From Actinomycetota bacterium (GTDB lineage: Bacteria > Actinomycetota > Actinomycetes > S36-B12 > UBA5976), in NCBI GenBank assembly GCA_947447095.1, contig CANFIL010000023.1, forward strand, positions 1 to 14,299: 14,299 bases of DNA, in the 5' to 3' direction. Numbering within the stretch: the first letter of the stretch is position 1; every line of letters starts with the position of its first letter. Below, one piece after another: positions 5,889 through 13,828 of the stretch. Made by a program: the position numbers and the translations under genes. The notes under the pieces were generated by a model. That model saw only the letters and a program-made list of their open reading frames with translations. It was not told where the DNA came from and searched no databases.

Positions 5889-8168
5889 ATGAGCACTTTC
5901 CTGTCACCGGCTGCACATAAGCCGCGATCTTTGGCAGATGACCTGCGCACTCGTAGCGATGATGCGCTCTTTGCCCTGCTCACTGCGCGCCCAGATTTAC
6001 TCCACCCAATCCCTGCCGACGTCGGTCAACTTGCCGCTCGCGCAACTACGGCGCCGAGTGTTAATGCTGCTTTAGATTCACTCAATCGGGTTCAGTTGGA
6101 CGTTTGCGAAGCCATAGCTGGGTTAGGCGACAGCGCCACGGTCAAAGACTTGCATGCAGGCTTGGTCAATGTTCCGGGCTACGACGCTCTTGCAGTTGAT
6201 GATGCAGTTGCTCATCTTCACTTGATCGGCTTGTTGTGGGGCGACGACATTCGATTAGTTCGAGCTGCTGCCGAAGCCTTCGGTGTTTATCCGTGTGCAC
6301 TTGGCCCAAGTTATTGGGATTCACGACGCCTCGTAAAAACTTATGCCGACGATGCGGCGCTCGTAGTCGCAACATTGAACGAAGCGCCAGAACAAGCTCG
6401 AGAAATAATGGCACAGTTGCTGTGGAATCCAATCGGCACCATGAAGAACGCTAATCGAGCCATTCGCCCAGAAGATGTGAAATCGCCACTGGAGTGGTTG
6501 CTCTCACGTGAACTGATTGTTGCAACTGGCGACACCACGATTGCCGTTCCGCGCGAAGTCGGCCTTGCATTGCGCAATGGAAATTTGCTCATGGAACTCG
6601 ACACGAAACCTAGCGAACCTATAACCGGTGCTCTTGATCTCACGCGTATCGATCAAACAGGTGCACATGCTGCGTTGGAGTTCATCCATTTGGTGGAAAC
6701 TTTGCTTGAAGCGTGGTCTGTTGAACCGCCAGCACAACTGCGAGGTGGCGGACTTGCGGTTCGTGATCTCACCGCAACATGCGAATTGCTTCGAGCGAAT
6801 GCTCACATCACTGCCCTTGTTATTGAGGTGTCGCATGTAGCTGGCTTGTTGAGCGCTGATGCTAACGGCGCATGGCTACCAACAACTGCATACGATCACT
6901 GGCTCAATCAAGATGACGCCACGCGTTGGGAACTTGTGGCTAAGGCTTGGTTCGAAATGAACCGTGCACCTCATGTTGTTGCAGACACTGGAACCGATCG
7001 AATCAACGCACTTAGCGCGGGAGTTGAGCGCACATTCGTGCTCACCCTTCGTCATACGATTCTCGACATTTTGCGTGAGGCGCCTGCTGGTTCAACCACT
7101 ACGCCAAACGCACTGGTTGGATACCTGAACTGGCATCGTCCTCGCCGAACTTCTGGTGTTCGCACACATGCTGTTGCTGCGTTGATGGCTGAATCAGAAG
7201 CCATAGGTGTGACTGGAGCCGGTGGACTCACAAGTTTTGGTCGCTCACTCGTTGAGCATCTCGATGCTGGTGCGGCGCTGGGCGCGAATCTTCCTTCACC
7301 CATTGACCACATCATCGTGCAGGCAGATCTCACAGCCCTAGCGCCAGGTCGGCTACCCGCCTCTCCTCGTCGAACGATGTCGATTTTGGCTGACATCGAA
7401 TCAACAGGCGTGGCAACAACCTACCGATTTACTGAAGTTTCCATTCGCCGCGGCTTAGATCAAGGTCAATCAGCGCATGAGATTGTGCAATTCCTTGCAA
7501 CGTTGTCCCGAACACCGCTGCCGCAGCCGTTGACGTATCTCATTGATGATGTAGCACGCAAACACGGTGCACTTCGTGTTGGTGTGGCCTCTGTGTATTT
7601 ACGCTGCGATGACGAACAACTCATTGCATCGGTGCAGGTTGATAGACGATTGGCTTCACTACGATTACGCCAAATTGCTCCCGGGATTGTTGTCAGTGCA
7701 GCACCGGCTGACATGGTGCTCGAGAAGCTGCGCTCCGCGGGTTACTCCCCTGTAGCTGAAAGTGCCGAAGGTACCGTGCTGTTACATCGTCCGGATACGA
7801 GACGTACGTCGAGCCGTCCTGCGAGCTCGTCAGTAACAGTCACCAATGCTTCGCCTCGACTCATTAGCGCCGCAGTGAAGGCACTACGCGCTGGTGAACG
7901 TGCCGAAGATACAAAGTCCGCAGGTGAGACCCCTCGCACATCCACGGCGGACACTATGGCACTTTTACATGAAGCAATGAACGCCCAAAGCGAAGTGTGG
8001 ATTGGCTACGCTGATCCGCGCGGGATAACAACAGAGCGCATCATTGAGCCACTGACCATTAGTGGTGGATTCTTAACTGCGTTCGATCTTCGGAGTAACG
8101 AAGTCAAGACTTTCACCATCGCACGAATTACTGGCGCACAATATGCGCAAGCTGAAGGACAGAACTAA
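5889..8168 (+). CDS. Helicase-associated protein (Helicase_C_3-like domain, C-terminal WYL-like module)
   Basis: A 759-residue actinobacterial protein that commonly precedes the XPB-type helicase; the mycobacterial counterpart is Rv0862c. It lacks Walker A and DEAD/DEVH motifs, so it is not itself a helicase. An N-terminal helical region (about 10-240) and a middle part resemble winged-helix-like modules. The segment DHIIVQADLTALAPG (473-487) through about 595 matches the Helicase_C_3/XPB-N-terminal-like domain. A Ser/Arg/Thr-rich linker covers about 637-692. The end (about 694-750, with VWIGYADPRG and RIIEPLTISGGFLTAFD) resembles a WYL domain, a fold that binds nucleic acid or ligands. It ends in TAA whose last A is the A of the next ATG, so translation is coupled. 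It is probably a partner or regulator of XPB in DNA repair; that role is inferred from context. Confidence 0.88.
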   Translation: MSTFLSPAAHKPRSLADDLRTRSDDALFALLTARPDLLHPIPADVGQLAARATTAPSVNAALDSLNRVQLDVCEAIAGLGDSATVKDLHAGLVNVPGYDALAVDDAVAHLHLIGLLWGDDIRLVRAAAEAFGVYPCALGPSYWDSRRLVKTYADDAALVVATLNEAPEQAREIMAQLLWNPIGTMKNANRAIRPEDVKSPLEWLLSRELIVATGDTTIAVPREVGLALRNGNLLMELDTKPSEPITGALDLTRIDQTGAHAALEFIHLVETLLEAWSVEPPAQLRGGGLAVRDLTATCELLRANAHITALVIEVSHVAGLLSADANGAWLPTTAYDHWLNQDDATRWELVAKAWFEMNRAPHVVADTGTDRINALSAGVERTFVLTLRHTILDILREAPAGSTTTPNALVGYLNWHRPRRTSGVRTHAVAALMAESEAIGVTGAGGLTSFGRSLVEHLDAGAALGANLPSPIDHIIVQADLTALAPGRLPASPRRTMSILADIESTGVATTYRFTEVSIRRGLDQGQSAHEIVQFLATLSRTPLPQPLTYLIDDVARKHGALRVGVASVYLRCDDEQLIASVQVDRRLASLRLRQIAPGIVVSAAPADMVLEKLRSAGYSPVAESAEGTVLLHRPDTRRTSSRPASSSVTVTNASPRLISAAVKALRAGERAEDTKSAGETPRTSTADTMALLHEAMNAQSEVWIGYADPRGITTERIIEPLTISGGFLTAFDLRSNEVKTFTIARITGAQYAQAEGQN

Positions 8169-9832
8169 TGACTGATGGTCCACTAATTGTTCAAAGTGAC
8201 AAGACGCTACTTCTTGAGATTGATCATGAGTTGAGCACCGAATGTCGTCATGCCATCGCTCCATTTGCCGAACTTGAACGAGCCCCCGAACACATTCATA
8301 CGTATCGCGTGACTCCTTTGGGGCTTTGGAATGCACGGGCTGCCGGCCATGACGCCGAATTTGTCGTTGATGCGCTGTTGAAATACTCGCGTTATCCAGT
8401 GCCCCATGCACTACTCGTGGACATTGCAGAGACTATGGCTCGCTATGGTCGACTACGCCTTTTGATGCATCCAACGCACGGACTTGTTTTGGAAAGTTCT
8501 GATCAAACCGTGCTTGAAGAAGTACTTCGTTCCAAGAAGATTCAACCTCTCGTTGGAAAACGTATTGATGATGACACTGTCGCTGTTCACCCCAGTGAAC
8601 GAGGAAACGTCAAGCAGGTCTTGCTCAAACTTGGTTGGCCAGCCGAGGACCTTGCAGGCTACGTCGATGGTGAGGCGCATCCCATCGCTTTGGCAGACGA
8701 CTCATTTGAGCTTCGTCCATACCAGCGCGAGGCTGCAGAAGGCTTTTGGCATGGCGGTTCAGGCGTTGTGGTCCTGCCTTGTGGTGCCGGCAAAACCATC
8801 GTTGGCGCAGCAGCCATGGCGACTGCCAAAGCAACCACTTTGATTCTTGTAACAAATACAGTTTCGGCCCGTCAGTGGAAAGCAGAACTTCTAAAGCGCA
8901 CGACTTTGACGGAAGAAGAAATTGGCGAGTACTCAGGTGCGCGCAAAGAAATTCGGCCAGTCACCATCGCGACGTACCAAGTCATGACGACCAAGCGACA
9001 AGGTACTTATGCGCATCTTGAACTTTTTGATGCCCGCGACTGGGGCTTGATCATTTATGACGAAGTTCATCTACTGCCTGCGCCAGTATTTCGTTTTACT
9101 GCTGACATCCAAGCGCGACGTCGCTTGGGACTAACTGCGACTCTTGTTCGCGAAGATGGAATGGAAGGCGAAGTTTTTTCACTCATCGGACCCAAGCGAT
9201 ACGACGCTCCGTGGAAAGACATTGAAGCGCAGGGCTACATTGCGCCGGCTGATTGTGTCGAAGTCCGCGTATCACTTCCTGACCGCGAACGTATGGCCTA
9301 CTCGATGGCTGAGCCGGAAGAACGTTATCGAATGGCTGCAACAACGAGCTTCAAGAATCGAGTTGTTGAGAAGCTTGTTGCTCAACATCCTGACGATCAC
9401 GTTTTGGTCATCGGACAATATCTGGATCAACTCGACGAACTCAGCACTCATCTCAACGCACCTGTCATCACCGGACAAACCCCTGTGAAAGAACGGGAAC
9501 GTTTATTCCAGTCATTCCGCGAAGGCGAAACCCGAGTCCTGGTCGTCAGTAAAGTCGCTAACTTCAGTGTTGACTTGCCCGAAGCTGGTGTCGCAATTCA
9601 AGTGAGTGGAACGTTTGGCTCTCGTCAAGAAGAAGCCCAACGTCTCGGTCGAGTCCTTCGTCCCAAGGGTGACAAGCGCAGCGCTCACTTCTACACAATC
9701 GTCACGCGCGACACAGTCGATGCTGATTTCGCTGCGCACCGCCAACGCTTCCTCGCGGAACAGGGTTATGCGTATCGCATCGTCGATGCTGATGAATTGT
9801 TGTACGGAACTGGCAATCTCGACGACAAATAG
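8168..9832 (+). CDS. xpb: XPB/Ssl2-type superfamily 2 DNA helicase
   Basis: A 554-residue ATP-dependent 3'-5' DNA helicase of the XPB (ERCC3) family, found in many actinobacteria and linked to DNA unwinding in repair. The N-terminal damage-recognition-like domain (about 1-175) precedes RPYQREA (183-189, Q-type motif). Walker A is PCGAGKT (204-210, with K209 and T210), the Walker B/DEVH box is D298-H301, and motif III is LTATL (322-326). The XPB RED motif is R328-E329-D330. The second RecA domain carries GQYLDQLDEL, TGQTP, VVSKVANFSVDLPEA and motif VI QRLGRVLR (491-498). All key residues are intact. ATG 8168 overlaps the previous stop by one base and has AAGGA (8155-8159) eight bases upstream. 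The TAG stop at 9830-9832 touches a strong terminator hairpin. Confidence 0.96.
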   Translation: MTDGPLIVQSDKTLLLEIDHELSTECRHAIAPFAELERAPEHIHTYRVTPLGLWNARAAGHDAEFVVDALLKYSRYPVPHALLVDIAETMARYGRLRLLMHPTHGLVLESSDQTVLEEVLRSKKIQPLVGKRIDDDTVAVHPSERGNVKQVLLKLGWPAEDLAGYVDGEAHPIALADDSFELRPYQREAAEGFWHGGSGVVVLPCGAGKTIVGAAAMATAKATTLILVTNTVSARQWKAELLKRTTLTEEEIGEYSGARKEIRPVTIATYQVMTTKRQGTYAHLELFDARDWGLIIYDEVHLLPAPVFRFTADIQARRRLGLTATLVREDGMEGEVFSLIGPKRYDAPWKDIEAQGYIAPADCVEVRVSLPDRERMAYSMAEPEERYRMAATTSFKNRVVEKLVAQHPDDHVLVIGQYLDQLDELSTHLNAPVITGQTPVKERERLFQSFREGETRVLVVSKVANFSVDLPEAGVAIQVSGTFGSRQEEAQRLGRVLRPKGDKRSAHFYTIVTRDTVDADFAAHRQRFLAEQGYAYRIVDADELLYGTGNLDDK

Positions 9833-9865
9833 CAAATAGCCCAGACAATCGTCTGAGCTATTTGC
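9832..9865. terminator. Two-part hairpin terminator between XPB and DoxX-like genes
   Basis: GCAAATAGC (9832-9840) pairs perfectly with GCTATTTGC (9857-9865). After one C/A mismatch, CAGAC (9842-9846) pairs with GTCTG (9851-9855) around an AATC loop. The first base of the stem is the last base of the XPB stop codon. The flanking T-runs are short on both strands (TTAAGAGTTTC on plus; CTATTTGTC on minus). It probably serves both convergent genes. Confidence 0.75.
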
Positions 9866-9875
9866 TTAAGAGTTT

Positions 9876-10229
9876 CTAGAAAGCTGATGCGATCAAATAA
9901 GCATTGACGGCATTCAACAACGCGAGCATCAACGCTGGAGCAAACAATGAAATTGCGTCTTTCTTTTTTAGATGCGCTACTACGGCACCAAGAAAGTACA
10001 GCGAAAGGCCAGTAGCAGCTGCAATCCCAATTCCTGCGTATGCAAGACCAATAAGAAGCCCCAGTGCGCCTGCGATCTCCAAGTACGCAAGCACTGGAAT
10101 CTGATTTGGCTTTACACCTACGTGCGCCATCATTTCCATGATCTGAGGCTTCTTTTGCAATTTACCCAAAGCAGAGACCGTGGCAACGATCGCAAGCAGG
10201 ACAGAGAGGACTACGGATGTGATTTGCAT
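9876..10229 (-). CDS. DoxX-like small membrane protein
   Basis: A 117-residue protein with four predicted membrane helices (about 3-21, 44-64, 66-88, 93-115), as in DoxX/DoxX-like proteins. Family-like features are SALGKL (19-24) after the first helix, YLEIAGALGLLIG (49-61), and GAVVAHLKKKD (81-91) before the fourth helix. The biochemical role of this subfamily is poorly defined; some DoxX proteins are tied to redox or quinone functions. Nothing here shows a cofactor site. ATG at 10229 is preceded by AAAGGAA on the minus strand with suitable spacing. It stands alone, convergent with the XPB gene and divergent from the CBM-like secreted protein gene. Confidence 0.85.
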   Translation of the reverse strand: MQITSVVLSVLLAIVATVSALGKLQKKPQIMEMMAHVGVKPNQIPVLAYLEIAGALGLLIGLAYAGIGIAAATGLSLYFLGAVVAHLKKKDAISLFAPALMLALLNAVNAYLIASAF

Positions 10230-10294
10230 GTATGAATTCCTTTATTCCAGGCGCTTTCGCGCACAATCATCTTGACAGAAATGAGCCATAAGTA

Positions 10295-10300
10295 AGCGTA
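10295..10300 (-). promoter_or_regulatory. Possible -10 box (TACGCT) for the DoxX-like gene
   Basis: The minus strand reads TACGCT followed by TA, the same hexamer as proposed upstream of the GT4 and cold-shock genes. It would give a leader of about 59 bases. No convincing -35 hexamer is seen 16-19 bases upstream. The rest of the 216-base divergent region (10230-10445) holds no coding frame I can support. Confidence 0.25.
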
Positions 10301-10400
10301 GACATTCCCAAATAGGTCCTTTTCTCACGAAAACAGGAATAACCTTTAGACAACACGTGTGCGCGAGTTAAAGAGTCCTTGTTACTTCTTACGGCACGTT

Positions 10401-10416
10401 GCATATCAATTGATGC
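10401..10416. promoter_or_regulatory. Palindrome ATCAATTGAT before the CBM-like secreted protein gene
   Basis: A perfect 10-bp palindrome (10405-10414) lies inside a wider imperfect one (GCAT...ATGC, 10401-10416), about 30 bases before the ATG at 10446. It is positioned as an operator could be. A short AT-rich palindrome may also occur by chance. Confidence 0.3.
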
Positions 10417-10445
10417 GGACACTTACTTCTAGGTAAAGGTTCGTC

Positions 10446-11798
10446 ATGACACATTCATTCACTCGCATCGTTTCTGGTTTCTCGATATTCGTCGCTGTCG
10501 GGTTTATGGCCGTAGTGCCTGCTCAGGCAACTGGTACGGTCTTCACTTTCGAGGATCCCTCGCAGTACGAAATCACAGCCTTTGAATCGGCTGCTGCAAG
10601 TGTTGTCACGAATGCCGAGACCGGCTTCAACGGGACACATGCACTCAAGTTCACACATGGCGCTGGTACATCATCAGGAGCGACAATTGCAAAAATGTCT
10701 AGCCCTCTGATCACCAGTGGAAATACAACAATCACCGCAATGGTCTACTCACCCATCGCGGGACGAACAATGCGAATGAAAGTCGAGAATCAACACAACA
10801 ACGGTCAATCAGTTGAAGCGATGGCTACAGCATCCATGGTTGTTGGTTGGCAAACGTTGACATTTGACTTTATGAATGAAGCAGTTGGCACAGCCGAATT
10901 CAACTCGGCGTTTACCTACGACATGTTGAGTATCTTTCCGGGCTGGGCAACCACGGCGTCAGATGTTTATTTCATCGATGACATCACAACATCCATTGAG
11001 ACCACTGGCGGAAACGGTGGCGGTGGTTCGCAAGGTCCCGAGGCATCCCCAACACTGATCACGTATGAATCTAACGATGCCACCGGCTATTTAACGACCG
11101 GATTTCAAGGTGCAACAGCTTCGGTTGAAAATGCACCTGCAGGTGGGCGTGGCGGCAAAGCGCTTAAAATCTTCCGCAATGGCGGTCAAACTTACGCCGG
11201 AGCCGATCTTTTAAACACAGCTGCGACGTACAAGAAAATAACTTCATCCTCCAACAAGATCGTGACGATGAACTTCTATTCATCTGTACATTCCACTATT
11301 CGAGTAAAAGTACAACTTCTTGATTCACAGATATCAAAGACAGTAAACGCAGTTTATGGCTGGCAGAAACTAACTATTGATTTTGGATCAACACTTGATC
11401 ACGACTGGGCGGACAATCCGACCTACTCGAACTCCTTCGCTTACACCAGACTTGAAATCTTCCCAAACTATGGGGTTCTTGATTCTGGAGTGTCGTACTA
11501 CGTCGACGATGTTGCCTTCAATGGTGCTACGACTCCTGCTCTTGCTGCTGCAAAGCTCAATCAGCTTGTCGGCGAGACGGCGAGCTCATTAAAGAAGGGG
11601 CGATCGTTCACTCTCCCATTGCGTTCTTCTCGTGGGCTGGCCTTGAGTTGGGTAACATCCACGCCAAAAACGTGCAAGGTTGTATCGGGCAAACTTGTTG
11701 GACTTAAAGCCGGTGTTTGCACAATTACTGGTCGGAACTCTGGCAACGCTCGGTACAAGTCCGTCTCGGTTACGAGGCTTCTCCTAATAGTTCGTTAA
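10446..11798 (+). CDS. Secreted protein with two CBM-like beta-sandwich repeats and Ig-like C-terminus
   Basis: A 450-residue exported protein. A Sec signal peptide spans about 1-28, with its hydrophobic core near 9-24 and PAQA as the likely cleavage site. Two homologous modules follow (about 31-182 and 204-358). They share a TFE/TYE start, HALKF/KALKI, GWQTLTFDF/GWQKLTIDF (135-143, 305-313), an IFPG/IFPN turn and a YFIDDI/YYVDDV end. This pattern is typical of jelly-roll carbohydrate-binding modules. A Gly-rich linker (GGNGGGGSQGP) joins them. The end (about 375-450) resembles a bacterial Ig-like domain with a Cys pair (C410, C425). No catalytic domain is visible, so sugar binding at the surface or on particles is inferred. 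ATG 10446 has AAAGG (10435-10439) six bases upstream. No LPXTG or membrane anchor is seen. Confidence 0.82.
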   Translation: MTHSFTRIVSGFSIFVAVGFMAVVPAQATGTVFTFEDPSQYEITAFESAAASVVTNAETGFNGTHALKFTHGAGTSSGATIAKMSSPLITSGNTTITAMVYSPIAGRTMRMKVENQHNNGQSVEAMATASMVVGWQTLTFDFMNEAVGTAEFNSAFTYDMLSIFPGWATTASDVYFIDDITTSIETTGGNGGGGSQGPEASPTLITYESNDATGYLTTGFQGATASVENAPAGGRGGKALKIFRNGGQTYAGADLLNTAATYKKITSSSNKIVTMNFYSSVHSTIRVKVQLLDSQISKTVNAVYGWQKLTIDFGSTLDHDWADNPTYSNSFAYTRLEIFPNYGVLDSGVSYYVDDVAFNGATTPALAAAKLNQLVGETASSLKKGRSFTLPLRSSRGLALSWVTSTPKTCKVVSGKLVGLKAGVCTITGRNSGNARYKSVSVTRLLLIVR

Positions 11799-11804
11799 TC
11801 GCAA

Positions 11805-11858
11805 ACAATGCACAACGCTCCTCGGAAGAGGAGCGTTGTGCATTGTAAATATTTTTTT
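11805..11858 (+). terminator. Strong rho-independent terminator
   Basis: CAATGCACAACGCTCCTC (11806-11823) pairs without mismatch with GAGGAGCGTTGTGCATTG (11828-11845) around a GGAA tetraloop. One more A-T pair extends it to 11805-11846. A run of seven T (11852-11858) follows on the plus strand, so it terminates the CBM-like gene. It may also act on the convergent beta-helix gene, whose stop codon begins three bases beyond the T-run, though the minus-strand T-run is poor. Confidence 0.95.
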
Positions 11859-11860
11859 AT

Positions 11861-13828
11861 CTATTGAACTGTGACGTATACCCGTCGGTTTGCCTTACGG
11901 CCCTTTTCAGTTCGATTCGATTTCACAGGATCAGCAGCACCCTTGATGACACGGGTGATAGTCACTGAATAGCCCGCCTTTTTGAACTGCTTCTTCAAAT
12001 ATTTTTCAACAGCACGGGTACGCGCAGCAGCGATTCGACCTCGTAGCTTACGACCTGATGGATCTGCTTTTGTGAGAGTAGCCGTATGACCATTAAGCGT
12101 GATCATGTGCTGTCCATTTATTCTCATGGTTTCAGCCAATGCACGAAGTTGCGCCTTAGCGTGAGTGGTCAACTTTGCTGAATCGCCATGGAACAAGATC
12201 GTCTTATGCGTGGCCTGAGAAGTCGGCTTAGGCGTCGGTGGCGTATTTACCGCGCCTACCTCGTATGCACCCACATCAAACTTGCCGTTCTGTGGTCGGG
12301 TAACTCCTCGTTCATCTGTTGTCGACTCCAAACCCGACTGCGTCATGATGTTTGGAGAAATTCCAGGTGATGTGGAAGTGAAGTAATCGATAGCGCTGCT
12401 GCCTGAACCAAGTGCAACCGTCTTTGCAGTGCCAGTATTCGCCGGCGCAGTTCTATTCAAGGTAAGTGCTTGAAGCTTGAGAGAATCCAAAGTGACTTGC
12501 TTTGATGCACCGGCTCCTGTCGTCGTTGGTGCAAACGACGAATCCGTGTAGAGATTTGCTCCTGCGTCAGTAGCTGACGTTCCTACTACTGGAGTGCTGT
12601 TGGCGGTAGCCAGAATATTGGCAAACATAGTTGCGCCATTTACCTCAATCGCACCAGCACCAGCGCCTGAGGTGGTGTTGATATTGTTCCAGAAGGTACT
12701 GTTCGAAACTTGTCCACCTTCCGCAAACAAGGCGCCCGCTTCATTTGCAGTGTTGTTGACAAAGGTTGAATTCCTAATGTTTGCGGGGTTGTACATCATT
12801 GAGATTGCACCTCCCATGCCCAAAGTGGCCTGATTTGCGAAGAAAGTTGACGATGAAGCGTTTAGTGATCCCTCGCTATAGATTGCGCCACCATAAGTAG
12901 CCGCTGTATTTGAGTTAAATTCGCTGTCAGTGACAGCCAATGTGCCACCTGATTCGTTAAAGATCGCTCCACCGAGACCAGCTGAAGTGTTGTTCTCAAA
13001 TGTTGAACCGGAAATAGTCCCGGTAGTTCCGGAATGCAAAGTGATGGCAGCTCCACCATATGTCGAGTTATTCGAAAGGCTGTTGCCCGTGAACGTTGAA
13101 TCCGTGACTGTCAAAATTCCGGGACTATTTACACTGATGGCTCCATCCTCGGCCGTTCCAGAATTATTTGTGAAGTGTGAATTCGTTACAGCAATCACGG
13201 GTGAATAGCCGGTGAATGTGTTTATCGCACTTGAGTTGTACGGAGAACTCAGATTCTCAAAGCTTGAATCGTTGACATCAAGGTGACCCTCTACCCAAAT
13301 CGCTCCATAAGTGGTGTACGCATCATGGACGTTTACATTATTAAGAGTTGTATGCGCTCCCGCCCACGCTTGAACTAATGCCACAAGCTGTGTTCCTGAA
13401 TTCTCGACAGTGATAGACAACTTGGAAAGCGTGAGATTATGTGTGGCCTGATCAAAAATGAATTGGTTAGCATCTGAAGCAACGCTAAGCGTCAAAGTTC
13501 CAGAACTCGGACCATTGATGACAATATTTTCATTTAAGTTTGGAGACACTGAATGTTCGTGTACCAGGCACGTACCGGTGAAATTAAGATTTAAAGTTCC
13601 ACCTGTAGAAAACAAGGAATCTATATTTGTGTCCAAGTTTGTGCAGGACGTCATCGTTAGATCCAACGGCGCTCCGACAGCATTTGCTGGGGCGCCAATA
13701 CCGAATGAAGTAACTGCTAGGCCAGTAACCGTCATTCCTGCGAGAACTGCTCGCCTCTGATTGGAATTTGGCTTAAGTCTTTGAGCGCGGCGTTGCTTAC
13801 GGTTCATAGTTCTGAGCGTATCCGTCAC
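11861..13828 (-). CDS. Secreted beta-helix protein with C-terminal OmpA-like domain (GTG start)
   Basis: A 655-residue exported protein. A basic N-region (NRKQRRAQR, NQRR) and hydrophobic stretch end at APANA, with likely cleavage after residue 50. RR before the hydrophobic core makes Tat export possible. Residues about 95-410 carry imperfect repeats of the form S-x-F-x-N-N-x-A...GGAI (for example near 244-262, 273-290, 302-318, 326-342), typical of right-handed parallel beta-helix or polymorphic-membrane-protein-like surface proteins. RGVTRPQNGKFDVGAYEV (507-524) closes this region as in choice-of-anchor Q proteins. After a Pro/Thr linker, 541-655 is an OmpA-like peptidoglycan-association fold ending NRRVYVTV. 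The usual GHTD is GHTA here (580-583). GTG 13828 is used; ATG at 13807 (residue 8) is an alternative and neither has an ideal ribosome site. A role in wall-bound adhesion is inferred. Confidence 0.82.
   Translation of the reverse strand: MTDTLRTMNRKQRRAQRLKPNSNQRRAVLAGMTVTGLAVTSFGIGAPANAVGAPLDLTMTSCTNLDTNIDSLFSTGGTLNLNFTGTCLVHEHSVSPNLNENIVINGPSSGTLTLSVASDANQFIFDQATHNLTLSKLSITVENSGTQLVALVQAWAGAHTTLNNVNVHDAYTTYGAIWVEGHLDVNDSSFENLSSPYNSSAINTFTGYSPVIAVTNSHFTNNSGTAEDGAISVNSPGILTVTDSTFTGNSLSNNSTYGGAAITLHSGTTGTISGSTFENNTSAGLGGAIFNESGGTLAVTDSEFNSNTAATYGGAIYSEGSLNASSSTFFANQATLGMGGAISMMYNPANIRNSTFVNNTANEAGALFAEGGQVSNSTFWNNINTTSGAGAGAIEVNGATMFANILATANSTPVVGTSATDAGANLYTDSSFAPTTTGAGASKQVTLDSLKLQALTLNRTAPANTGTAKTVALGSGSSAIDYFTSTSPGISPNIMTQSGLESTTDERGVTRPQNGKFDVGAYEVGAVNTPPTPKPTSQATHKTILFHGDSAKLTTHAKAQLRALAETMRINGQHMITLNGHTATLTKADPSGRKLRGRIAAARTRAVEKYLKKQFKKAGYSVTITRVIKGAADPVKSNRTEKGRKANRRVYVTVQ

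Noticed and set aside
7052..7396. Antisense frames inside the helicase-associated gene (also 6341-6643 and 7466-7714, minus)
   Set aside because: Codon-pattern shadows of a strongly coding plus-strand gene, with no recognisable motif.
10272..10277. Perfect TTGACA on the plus strand as a -35 box for the CBM-like gene
   Set aside because: No TANNNT -10 hexamer lies 16-19 bases downstream, and it is about 170 bases from the start codon.
12500..13350. Possible DNA-level tandem repeat array in the beta-helix gene
   Set aside because: The repetition is in the protein (beta-helix rungs) with diverged codons; no uniform DNA repeat unit or spacer pattern suggesting CRISPR or satellite DNA is present.
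13458..13760. Plus-strand frames within the beta-helix gene (also 12594-12833 and 12930-13208)
   Set aside because: They mirror the repetitive beta-helix coding sequence on the other strand; no independent start signal or domain.
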